DNA from: Candidatus Thiodiazotropha sp. (ex Gloverina cf. vestifex)
GTDB lineage: Bacteria > Pseudomonadota > Gammaproteobacteria > Chromatiales > Chromatiaceae
Direction of reading: 5' to 3'
Assembly: GCA_025656435.1 (NCBI GenBank)
Contig: JAHXHT010000005.1
Span: 1-27,858 of the forward strand
DNA: 27,858 nucleotides
The notes below the pieces were generated by a model. The model saw nothing but the letters and a program-made list of their open reading frames with translations, made no database searches and was not told the origin of the DNA. The translations under genes were made by a program, and so were the position numbers. Positions 8,689 to 15,404 of this stretch are shown here, piece after piece (the stretch's first letter is position 1; the number at the start of each line of letters is the position of its first letter).

Positions 8689-9284
8689 CCGGTGACCTCT
8701 TGGCGGATAAGCCGCAAATAACTGCGTTCGATACCCCATAATAAGATGCCGCCGATCCCCCCGTAAAGGTGCGCGTCGACAATTACCCGTCCGTCCACCC
8801 AGGACTCACTGCCGGGCAGAGGTCCTGTTAGTTGTTCCCAGGCGAGTTTGCCTGCAATAAGCAGCAGTCCAAGGACAGACCAACGGGGTTGGCGCCACAC
8901 CTGCCGCAGTAGCATATAGACCAATACGCCATGTAGAACACCGGAAAGGCCACGATACCAAGCAACTTCCGAGCTCCATAACAGCAGTCCGGATGAGGTG
9001 CCCAGTGCGAGTGCGGGGAGCCAATAACACCATGACTTCATGCGCATCTCAGCGCTCAGGAAGAGATGTGATATCAACCACAGGCCGGCCAGATTCATCA
9101 CTGTATGTTCCCAGCCCAGATGTACGAAATGTCCCGTCACAAGGCGCCACCATTCGCCGGTCTGTATGGCTGATAGCTCATACTGTAAGAGATCCTGAAA
9201 CCTTTCGGGTAAAAGACCCAGAATAATGCAGACGGCGGTGATAGCCAGAGGGCAGTGATAGGAATTAGACAGCAAGCCTTTCAT
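8685..9284 (-). CDS. rrtA: Rhombosortase (rhomboid-family intramembrane serine protease)
   Basis: The 199-residue multi-pass membrane protein is shorter than classical rhomboids and has the features of the rhombosortase subfamily: G-E-W-W-R-L-V-T-G-H-F-V-H near residues 43-55, N64 in the next helix, the catalytic serine in G-L-S-G-V-L-H-G (Ser114), and the catalytic histidine in D-A-H-L-Y-G (His172). Rhombosortases cleave GlyGly-CTERM tails of exported proteins in the inner membrane. A candidate substrate, the metzincin protease ending at 8295, is encoded next door. The gene follows moeB by 31 bases and overlaps the small lipoprotein gene by 4 bases. AGGG lies just upstream of the ATG. Confidence 0.88.
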   Translation of the reverse strand: MKGLLSNSYHCPLAITAVCIILGLLPERFQDLLQYELSAIQTGEWWRLVTGHFVHLGWEHTVMNLAGLWLISHLFLSAEMRMKSWCYWLPALALGTSSGLLLWSSEVAWYRGLSGVLHGVLVYMLLRQVWRQPRWSVLGLLLIAGKLAWEQLTGPLPGSESWVDGRVIVDAHLYGGIGGILLWGIERSYLRLIRQEVTG

Positions 9285-9315
9285 ATGGCCCTGTAGTGCG
9301 GTGGTTTGCCTTGGC

Positions 9316-10068
9316 TCATTTGACTTGATCCTGGCTGCAGACCGGGCAGGCTGGGTCTGGCCTCAATCCTATGGTCCGCCACTCCATCTGCAGGGCATCA
9401 AACAGTAGCAGTTTTCCTATCAGCGGTGTGCCTGCCCGCGTCAGAACTTTGATGGCCTCGATCGCCTGAATGCTGCCGACCACACCTACCAATGGCGCCA
9501 GAACGCCATTGGCAGAGCAAGTCTCATCGATCTGGCCTTCGCTGGGATAGAGACAGTGGTAACAAGGATCCCCCGGCTGCCCTGTGAAAACACTGACTTG
9601 TCCCTCCATGCGGATGGCGGCACCGGAAATCAATGGAGTTCGGTTTTTATGGCAGGCGAGATTGATTGCGAAACGGGTAGTGAAGTTGTCGGTGCCGTCG
9701 ATCACCACATCAGCCAGTTCGACTTGTTCGGTCAGCGCATCTCCTTCCAGGGGATGATCTACGGTCAGGATGTCGGTCTCGGGGTTAAGTGCCAGCAGGG
9801 TATCTTTTGCTGATTCCACCTTGGGTCGACCGATGCCTTCGGTCGTATGAACGATTTGCCGCTGTAGATTGGTCAGATCGACCTTATCGAAGTCGACCAG
9901 TACCAGGGTGCCAATACCCGCTGCTGCCAGATACATAGAGACGGGTGAACCGAGTCCGCCCAGGCCGATGATTAAGGCACGGGAAGACGCGAGTCTCTCC
10001 TGTCCCTCGATACCGATGGATGGCAACATGATCTGGCGGCTGTAGCGCAGCAGTTGTTCGTCGTTCAT
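9316..10068 (-). CDS. moeB: MoeB/ThiF-family sulfur-carrier adenylyltransferase
   Basis: This E1-like enzyme adenylates the C-terminus of a small sulfur-carrier protein (MoaD for molybdopterin, or ThiS for thiamine). The 250-residue protein has the nucleotide-binding G-L-G-G-L-G at 35-40, the N-L-Q-R-Q block at 67-71, D127 in G-T-D-N-F, and two zinc-binding Cys pairs, C169/C172 (C-Y-H-C) and C241/C244 (C-P-V-C). There is no C-terminal rhodanese domain, so it is the short form. MoeB and ThiF cannot be separated by eye; the T-C-S-A-N-G-V-L-A-P stretch and the prfA-prmC neighbourhood favour MoeB. No moaD or thiS gene is in the window. Confidence 0.88.
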   Translation of the reverse strand: MNDEQLLRYSRQIMLPSIGIEGQERLASSRALIIGLGGLGSPVSMYLAAAGIGTLVLVDFDKVDLTNLQRQIVHTTEGIGRPKVESAKDTLLALNPETDILTVDHPLEGDALTEQVELADVVIDGTDNFTTRFAINLACHKNRTPLISGAAIRMEGQVSVFTGQPGDPCYHCLYPSEGQIDETCSANGVLAPLVGVVGSIQAIEAIKVLTRAGTPLIGKLLLFDALQMEWRTIGLRPDPACPVCSQDQVK

Positions 10069-10192
10069 ATGCTATTAATCCGGCAACCAAATAGATTGTG
10101 TTCAGCCGAAGCTTATCTATCTATGGTAAGACATCAAAAAAGCCACTGTAGCACTCCTGCAGGCAGTTTTGACAACGCGAGATGGTATGGGA

Positions 10193-10603
10193 TCAGAGAT
10201 ATTTTCGCCAATGTTCCGGTCGGTGATCACGCAGTCCGTGGTCGAGGCGTTGGTAACGGTCGGCAAAGATCTGACGGGTGCATTTGCTGTCTGTCTGGGT
10301 GCAGCCGAGGTTGGCGCGTTCTGTGTCTTCGGTGTAGTAGTAGAGTGCCCGCATGAGGCGGTACAGTAACCGATTGTCGAGATGCAGACCCATAGCCGTC
10401 AGCCCATGTTCGATCTGCTCCAGGCTGAGCTGCATAAGCTGGTAAGTGATGCGTAAATGCGTTGCCGAGACGATTGTTACGCTGACGATGCCTTCAATGT
10501 CAGCGAGTAGATGGCTTGCAGTCTCAGCCTGATTGGGGTCCGGGTGGAGTTCGACAAAGTGAATGTCCCGGTGTTTCACCAAATCGTGTGGGGTTTCGCC
10601 CAT
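10193..10603 (-). CDS. Small protein of unknown function between prmC and moeB
   Basis: ATG at 10603 gives 136 residues and has AGGA about 9 bases upstream; an upstream TTG (10639) would lack this and is less likely. The first 75 residues alternate strand-like and helix-like segments (F-V-E-L-H-P, then A-S-H-L-L-A-D-I-E-G-I-V-S-V-T, then H-L-R-I-T-Y), resembling a ferredoxin-like beta-alpha-beta-beta fold of the HMA type but without the metal-binding CxxC. The C-terminal half is helical, rich in Tyr, Arg and His, with C101 and C108. It lies 49 bases after prmC and 124 bases before moeB in the same direction. I do not recognise the family. The fold guess is weak; that it is a gene is supported by conserved-looking composition and placement. 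Confidence 0.7.
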   Translation of the reverse strand: MGETPHDLVKHRDIHFVELHPDPNQAETASHLLADIEGIVSVTIVSATHLRITYQLMQLSLEQIEHGLTAMGLHLDNRLLYRLMRALYYYTEDTERANLGCTQTDSKCTRQIFADRYQRLDHGLRDHRPEHWRKYL

Positions 10604-10652
10604 AGCATTCAATCCTAGTGAAAGCAGGGAAATAATCAAGCGGTTCGGTCAT

Positions 10653-11516
10653 TCAGGAGATTGGCTTCTGTCCTTCTGTGACGCGAGGTTGTGCGGCCAG
10701 ATCTTTGTGGGTCTCGATATTTATGAAGCCCTGCAGATCAAGGAGTTGCCTGACCGCTTCCGCTTGTTGGTATCCATGTTCCAGTAGCAGCCAGCCTCCG
10801 GGGATCAGGTGGTTTGTTGCCTGTTGAATGATCTGCCGGATGTCCATCAGGCCATCGCTGCCAGATGACAGGGCGGAAACCGGTTCTCTGGGTAGGTCTC
10901 CCTGCATGAGATGGAGGTCATCTTCTTCGATATAGGGGGGATTGCTGGCGATAAGGTCATACAGGGTGCTTGCCGGCAAGGCTTGGTACCAGTTACCAGC
11001 GTAGAAGTCTATGTTGCTCAGATTCAATTGGTCCGCATTATTTTGTGCGACCCGCAGGGCGTTCTCCGAATAGTCACAGGCATGGATTCTCGCATCCGGC
11101 CTTTCACTGCCCAGAGCGACAGCAATTGCGCCGCTGCCAGTGCCGAGGTCTGCAATCATCGGTTGCTCAACGGTCTCCAGATGCAGGAGCGACATCTCCA
11201 CTAATAGTTCTGTCTCTGGCCTGGGGATCAGTGTGTCTAGTGTAACGTTGAGCGTCAGTGACCAAAATTCCCGCAGGCCGGTGATATGGGCAATGGGCTC
11301 ACCGCTGAGACGCCTTGTTATGAGTGCTTCATATTCGGCAAGTTCTGCTGGGGATAGCTCGTTGTCTGGCCAGGCGTAGAGATGGCTGCGGGGTTTGTCC
11401 AGCAGGTGACAGAGCAGCAGGGCGGCTTCCAGGTCTGCGGCAGCGTGCTCAAGTGAAGCAAGTTTCTCTGAGGCTGCCTGTTGTGCCAGACGCAGGGTGA
11501 TGGGGTTTGGTGACAT
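10653..11516 (-). CDS. prmC: Release factor glutamine methyltransferase
   Basis: PrmC methylates the glutamine of the GGQ motif in release factors RF1 and RF2, using S-adenosylmethionine, in the cytosol. The 287-residue protein has a helical N-terminal domain, the P-R-P-E-T-E substrate motif at 98-103, the SAM-binding D-L-G-T-G-S-G-A-I-A around 123-132 and the catalytic N-P-P-Y at 192-195. Length and motif spacing are standard. It lies 83 bases downstream of prfA, which encodes its own substrate, in the usual gammaproteobacterial hemA-prfA-prmC order. No strong Shine-Dalgarno sequence is visible before the ATG. A short hairpin (11570-11575 with 11582-11587) lies in the gap to prfA. Confidence 0.95.
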   Translation of the reverse strand: MSPNPITLRLAQQAASEKLASLEHAAADLEAALLLCHLLDKPRSHLYAWPDNELSPAELAEYEALITRRLSGEPIAHITGLREFWSLTLNVTLDTLIPRPETELLVEMSLLHLETVEQPMIADLGTGSGAIAVALGSERPDARIHACDYSENALRVAQNNADQLNLSNIDFYAGNWYQALPASTLYDLIASNPPYIEEDDLHLMQGDLPREPVSALSSGSDGLMDIRQIIQQATNHLIPGGWLLLEHGYQQAEAVRQLLDLQGFINIETHKDLAAQPRVTEGQKPIS

Positions 11517-11599
11517 AGATTTTCAACAATGGCCTATTAAGGTGCCGGGTTAATAAGATCTCTATGTCTCCTCACGATGAGGTGAGGGAGTGATCCGGT

Positions 11600-12682
11600 C
11601 TATTCGTTCTCGCCCATGGCGGCCAATTGCTCTACCTGGTGCTCTCGCAACAAGGGTTCGATAACCTGATCCAATACGCCGGTCATCACCTCATCGAGCT
11701 TGTACAGGGTCAGATTGATGCGGTGATCGGTGATACGGTTCTGCGGGTAATTGTAGGTCCGAATCCGCTCTGAACGGTCGCCGCTACCCACCTGGAGCTT
11801 ACGTGAACTGGCTTGGGCGGTAGTGATCTCATCCTGTGCCTGAGAGAATAACTTGGCCTGAAGGAGTGACATGGCCCTGGCTTTGTTCTTATGCTGGGAA
11901 CGCTCATCCTGACACTCCACCACGATCCCGCTGGGCAGATGGGTGATGCGAACTGCGGAATCGGTCTTGTTGACATGCTGTCCGCCGGCGCCGGATGCGC
12001 GATAAGTATCGATGCGCAGATCGCCGCTGTTGATGTCCACGTCGTCTACCGTTTCCGCCTCCGGCAGAATAGCCACGGTGCAGGCGGAGGTGTGAATACG
12101 GCCTTGTGATTCGGTCTCCGGGACACGCTGAACCCGATGAGTGCCTGACTCGAATTTCAGTCGGGAGTAGACTGCATTGCCTGTGATGCGGCAGACCACC
12201 TCTTTGTAGCCTCCGTGTTCACCTTGACTCTCGCTGATGGTCTCCGTCTGCCAGTGATGAGGTTCGGCATAGCGAAGGTACATACGATAGAGGTCGCTGG
12301 CGAAAAGCGCTGCCTCCGCGCCACCGGTACCCGCACGAATCTCCAGGAAGATATTGCGCTGGTCATTGGGATCAGGCGGAATCAGTAGTAGCTGTAGTTC
12401 CGGTTCCAGGGTGTCACGTGTTTGCTCGGCCGCAGTCAACTCCTCTTTGGCGAGGGGAGTCATTTCGGGGTCCCCCATCATTTCCTGTGCGGCCTCGATA
12501 TCGGATTCGGTATCCATATATCGCCGGAAAGTCTCTACTACGGGCTCCAGTTGAGCATACTCCTGTCCCAGAGAACGGAACTGGCGTTGGTCGCTCTGGA
12601 TCTCCGGATCGGAGAGGAGGGCGGTAATCTCTTCGAAGCGTTCGGCGATCTGATCCAGCTTGCCGCGCAGTGATGGCTTCAT
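11600..12682 (-). CDS. prfA: Peptide chain release factor 1
   Basis: RF1 terminates translation at UAA and UAG. The 360-residue protein has the peptidyl-hydrolysis G-G-Q at 233-235 within S-G-A-G-G-Q-H-V-N-K-T. The stop-codon recognition tripeptide at 188-190 reads P-E-T in R-V-P-E-T-E-S-Q-G-R, an RF1-type (PxT) and not RF2-type (SPF) motif. The start ATG overlaps the hemA stop codon (ATGA, 12679-12682), so translation is probably coupled. Normal length; no anomalies. Confidence 0.97.
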   Translation of the reverse strand: MKPSLRGKLDQIAERFEEITALLSDPEIQSDQRQFRSLGQEYAQLEPVVETFRRYMDTESDIEAAQEMMGDPEMTPLAKEELTAAEQTRDTLEPELQLLLIPPDPNDQRNIFLEIRAGTGGAEAALFASDLYRMYLRYAEPHHWQTETISESQGEHGGYKEVVCRITGNAVYSRLKFESGTHRVQRVPETESQGRIHTSACTVAILPEAETVDDVDINSGDLRIDTYRASGAGGQHVNKTDSAVRITHLPSGIVVECQDERSQHKNKARAMSLLQAKLFSQAQDEITTAQASSRKLQVGSGDRSERIRTYNYPQNRITDHRINLTLYKLDEVMTGVLDQVIEPLLREHQVEQLAAMGENE

Positions 12683-13947
12683 GAATTGTTATCGATTTTT
12701 TTAAGCTGAAACAAAGTATTGGCAGCTTCTAGTAACTCAATCTGGCCATTGAATCCAGCCTGACGAAGCTGGGCGCTGGGAGTATGCAGCAGCTTGTTGG
12801 TCAACGTGTGGCCCATGAACTGCAGGACCTCTTCCGGTGATTTGCCCTTGTTCAGTTGCTGCATCGCCTTTTGAATGACTTCATCACGGAGGCTTTCTGC
12901 ATAGGAGCGGTAGTCCTGTATCAGTTCTACCGCGTCCAGTGAGCGCAGCCAACCCAGATATTCATCCACATAGTGCTCGATGATCTCTTCAGCCTGCTCT
13001 GCCGCCTCTTCTCGTGAGCGCATGTTCTCCTGTATGACCTCATCCAGATCGTCGACGGTGTAGAGATAGATGTCGCTCAGATCGGAGACCTCAGGTTCAA
13101 TATCCCGGGGAACGGCAATGTCGACCATGAAAATCGGACGATGTTTACGCTCTTTCAGCGCGCTCTCCACGGTGCCTTTGCCGAGTACGGGTAGCGGGCT
13201 TGCGGTAGAGGAGATGACGATATCAGCCTCGGCCAGATGGCTGCTGAGTTCCGTCAGCGCAATGGCAAAACCGTCGAATTGGGCGGCGAGGTTGTGGGCC
13301 TTCTCCACTGTACGATTGGCGACGATAATACGGCCAATGCCATTTTGACTGAGGTGACGGGCTGCCAGCTCAATGGTTTCACCAGCACCTATCAGGAGGG
13401 CCGTCTGTTCGGACAGTTCGCTGAAAATCTGTTTGGCCAGGCTGACAGCGGCAAAAGCCACCGATACCGGGCTGTTGCCGATAGCGGTATCGGTACGAAT
13501 CTGCTTGGCGGCGGAGAACGCGTGCTGGAAAAGCTTGCTCAGGAGCTTGCCGGTGGCGCCGGTATCGGTCGCTGTCTGGAAGGCGGCCTTAACCTGCCCC
13601 AGGATCTGCGGTTCACCAAGCACCAGGGAGTCCAGACCACAGGAGACACGCAGCAGGTGCTTGATCGCATCATCCCCAAAGTGGCTGTAGAGATAGGGAT
13701 TTACCCGATCGCTATCAATACCATGAAACTCACTCAACCAGTCCGCGAGGGGCTCGTGATCTTCCTGGCCCAGGCAGCAATAGGCTTCTGTACGATTACA
13801 GGTGGAGAGGATTACGGCCTCTTTGACGGCGGGATGCTCTTTCAGGCTGCGTAGCGCTCCGGCAATAATATCCGGCCCAAAGGTCAACCGCTCCCGAATC
13901 TCGACGGGGGCAGTTTTGTGATTGAGTCCGAGGGCAAGTATTGACAT
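12679..13947 (-). CDS. hemA: Glutamyl-tRNA reductase
   Basis: HemA reduces glutamyl-tRNA to glutamate-1-semialdehyde with NADPH, the first committed step of C5 tetrapyrrole synthesis. The 422-residue protein has the N-terminal G-L-N-H-K-T-A-P, the catalytic cysteine in L-S-T-C-N-R-T-E (Cys50), the H-L-L-R-V-S-C-G-L-D-S-L-V-L-G-E block and a Rossmann-type segment (L-L-I-G-A-G-E-T) near the middle, followed by a helical C-terminal dimerisation region. It is the first gene of the hemA-prfA-prmC run. In many gammaproteobacteria lolB is divergent from hemA; here the divergent gene is a LolA-like protein 343 bases away. Confidence 0.97.
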   Translation of the reverse strand: MSILALGLNHKTAPVEIRERLTFGPDIIAGALRSLKEHPAVKEAVILSTCNRTEAYCCLGQEDHEPLADWLSEFHGIDSDRVNPYLYSHFGDDAIKHLLRVSCGLDSLVLGEPQILGQVKAAFQTATDTGATGKLLSKLFQHAFSAAKQIRTDTAIGNSPVSVAFAAVSLAKQIFSELSEQTALLIGAGETIELAARHLSQNGIGRIIVANRTVEKAHNLAAQFDGFAIALTELSSHLAEADIVISSTASPLPVLGKGTVESALKERKHRPIFMVDIAVPRDIEPEVSDLSDIYLYTVDDLDEVIQENMRSREEAAEQAEEIIEHYVDEYLGWLRSLDAVELIQDYRSYAESLRDEVIQKAMQQLNKGKSPEEVLQFMGHTLTNKLLHTPSAQLRQAGFNGQIELLEAANTLFQLKKIDNNS

Positions 13948-13985
13948 GAATTCCAGGTTTGATCAGATGCCAGGGGGGAAATTTT

Positions 13986-13994
13986 GTTATATCA
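13986..13994 (-). promoter_or_regulatory. Possible extended -10 element for hemA
   Basis: On the minus strand the sequence reads TGATATAAC, an extended -10 (TGn plus TATAAC) about 40 bases before the hemA ATG. No good -35 was found at the proper spacing. This is a consensus match only. Confidence 0.3.
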
Positions 13995-14161
13995 ATGGGT
14001 TGAATTCAAATTTATTCCTGTTATGCGCATATTGTTAGGGCTGATGAATGTGTTTTTTCGCGGGGCATCTTAAGTAAACGTTAAGGGATGGCTTCTAGTA
14101 TGGTTTTCGCAAGCTTTTGATAAAAACAAAAAATATTTTTTCAAATTAAGGTTAACCTCGA

Positions 14162-14191
14162 TTGCTAAACTGTCTAACAGTCTGCTATTAA
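14162..14191 (+). promoter_or_regulatory. Possible sigma70 promoter for the RND module
   Basis: TTGCTA (14162-14167), an 18-base spacer and TATTAA (14186-14191) form a plausible promoter about 100 bases before the LolA-like gene. The spacer holds a small palindrome CTGT-CTA-ACAG that could be an operator, but this is speculative. Confidence 0.4.
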
Positions 14192-14290
14192 TGTAGGGGC
14201 TTTCCTAAGTGTCTCATTAGAAAAGCTTAATTCAATAATATACGGGCGGCCGGTAGCAGCCAGGGACCGTCCCACTGAGGAGGATCGAAA

Positions 14291-15268
14291 ATGCAGGTGC
14301 ATAAGTTTGTGTCCGCAGCTGCGGCAGTTGGTTTTATGTTTTCAGGCCTCGCCGTTGCCGGCGTGTCTAAGGACCTTCCACTACCTACCGGCACCCCTAA
14401 TGCTGACGAGATTGCTGATCAGGTCTATTTCGTCAATCATTTCTACGGCGTAAAAAAATACGGCATCACCAACAACAACAGGGACCCGAAAAAGAGCCGC
14501 AAGGCCAAGCCTGGCAAGATCACAGTACTGGTCAACAAGTCGGCGGGCAGCAGATCGACCACCATTACGCTTGAACGTTATCTCAATAACGAATACAGCG
14601 ACGGTTCCACCAGCTCTCAGGATATCGCCATATTCCGTTCCGGTAAGTTGAAGGGTACCGGCATGCTGATCACGGATTACCTGGATGACAACAAGAGCCA
14701 ATCTTACTCCATCTGGCTGCCGGCCCTGCGTAAGATCCGCCGTTTTGCCGAGCCTGCCCATGATGATGCCTGGGGTGGTACGGATTTCACCTTCGGTGAT
14801 GTAACCCTGCGTAAACCGATGCATGAGACGCATGAGCTGCTTGGTACTGAAACTTTCAATGATTGCCTCGGCGCCATCGAGAAAAGTGCAGCCAAGAATA
14901 AATATCTGCCCAACCCGCCTGACGCGGCTTGTGATCACAAAGGCAAAGAGGTTTATAAGCTGAAGAGCACCACCAAGAAAGAGAACTGGTGGTATGATCA
15001 CCGTGTTAGCTATGTCGATACCAAGACCTTCGCCGACTACCGTACGGAGTATTTCAAGGGCGGGGAGAAGGTTAAGGTAATTGACCGCAACTGGGTGAGT
15101 CTCGAACAGGACGACCCGCGTGCCCTCTCATGGGGTTACTGGTACGGTAAGACTTTCTCCAGCGGTCACGAGACCTGGGCGGTCATTCCACAGGATGTGG
15201 TACAGATAAACCAGGATTGGGAATCCGACTTCTGGTCAGAGAAGACCCTGAGAAAAATCAAACGTTAA
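14291..15268 (+). CDS. LolA-like periplasmic protein (outer membrane lipoprotein-sorting family)
   Basis: The 325-residue protein begins with a signal peptide likely cut after A-V-A at residue 23. The mature part carries the pattern of the 'outer membrane lipoprotein-sorting' family (LolA-like half-barrel): K-G-T-G-M-L-I-T-D-Y, then I-W-L-P-A-L-R-K-I-R-R, then W-G-G-T-D-F-T-F-G-D. It probably binds a lipid or lipidated cargo in a hydrophobic pocket and ferries it across the periplasm; the cargo is unknown. It has an extra N-terminal segment rich in Lys and Arg (P-K-K-S-R-K-A-K) and two cysteines in a later insert (F-N-D-C, A-A-C-D). It leads a plus-strand group with a DUF1302-type outer-membrane protein and an MMPL/RND exporter. 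A GAGGAGG site fixes the start. Confidence 0.8.
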   Translation: MQVHKFVSAAAAVGFMFSGLAVAGVSKDLPLPTGTPNADEIADQVYFVNHFYGVKKYGITNNNRDPKKSRKAKPGKITVLVNKSAGSRSTTITLERYLNNEYSDGSTSSQDIAIFRSGKLKGTGMLITDYLDDNKSQSYSIWLPALRKIRRFAEPAHDDAWGGTDFTFGDVTLRKPMHETHELLGTETFNDCLGAIEKSAAKNKYLPNPPDAACDHKGKEVYKLKSTTKKENWWYDHRVSYVDTKTFADYRTEYFKGGEKVKVIDRNWVSLEQDDPRALSWGYWYGKTFSSGHETWAVIPQDVVQINQDWESDFWSEKTLRKIKR

Positions 15269-15275
15269 AGATAAA

Positions 15276-15312
15276 TGGGGATGCCTAATACAGGCATCCC
15301 CAAAAATTTTTT
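15276..15312 (+). terminator. Hairpin with T-run after the LolA-like gene
   Basis: TGGGGATGCCT (15276-15286) pairs perfectly with AGGCATCCCCA (15292-15302) around a 5-base loop, followed by AAAATTTTTT. It looks like an intrinsic terminator. Since it lies inside the RND module, it probably causes partial termination, giving more LolA-like protein than outer-membrane protein and exporter. Confidence 0.75.
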
Positions 15313-15404
15313 GGCTACCACGCTATGGCAGTCCACACCGCTTCGAATCCGGCATAAAAAATAATTGAGATCCGGTTGTTCGTCGAATCTGGGAGGAATC
15401 ATTG

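Larger units (their letters stand above)
13948..14290. other. Divergent regulatory region between hemA and the LolA-like gene
   Basis: These 343 bases are AT-rich in the middle and lack a gene on either strand. They contain candidate promoters for hemA (minus) and for the RND module (plus), listed separately, and a small inverted repeat CTTAA...TTAAG around 14070-14086. A strong GAGGAGG ribosome binding site sits 7 bases before the ATG at 14291. Confidence 0.5.

Noticed and set aside
8689..8739. Longer start for the small lipoprotein
   Set aside because: It would place the signal peptide internally; GTG 8688 has a ribosome binding site and the typical overlap with rrtA.
10604..10639. TTG start for the unknown gene between prmC and moeB
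   Set aside because: No ribosome binding site; ATG 10603 has AGGA at a workable distance.
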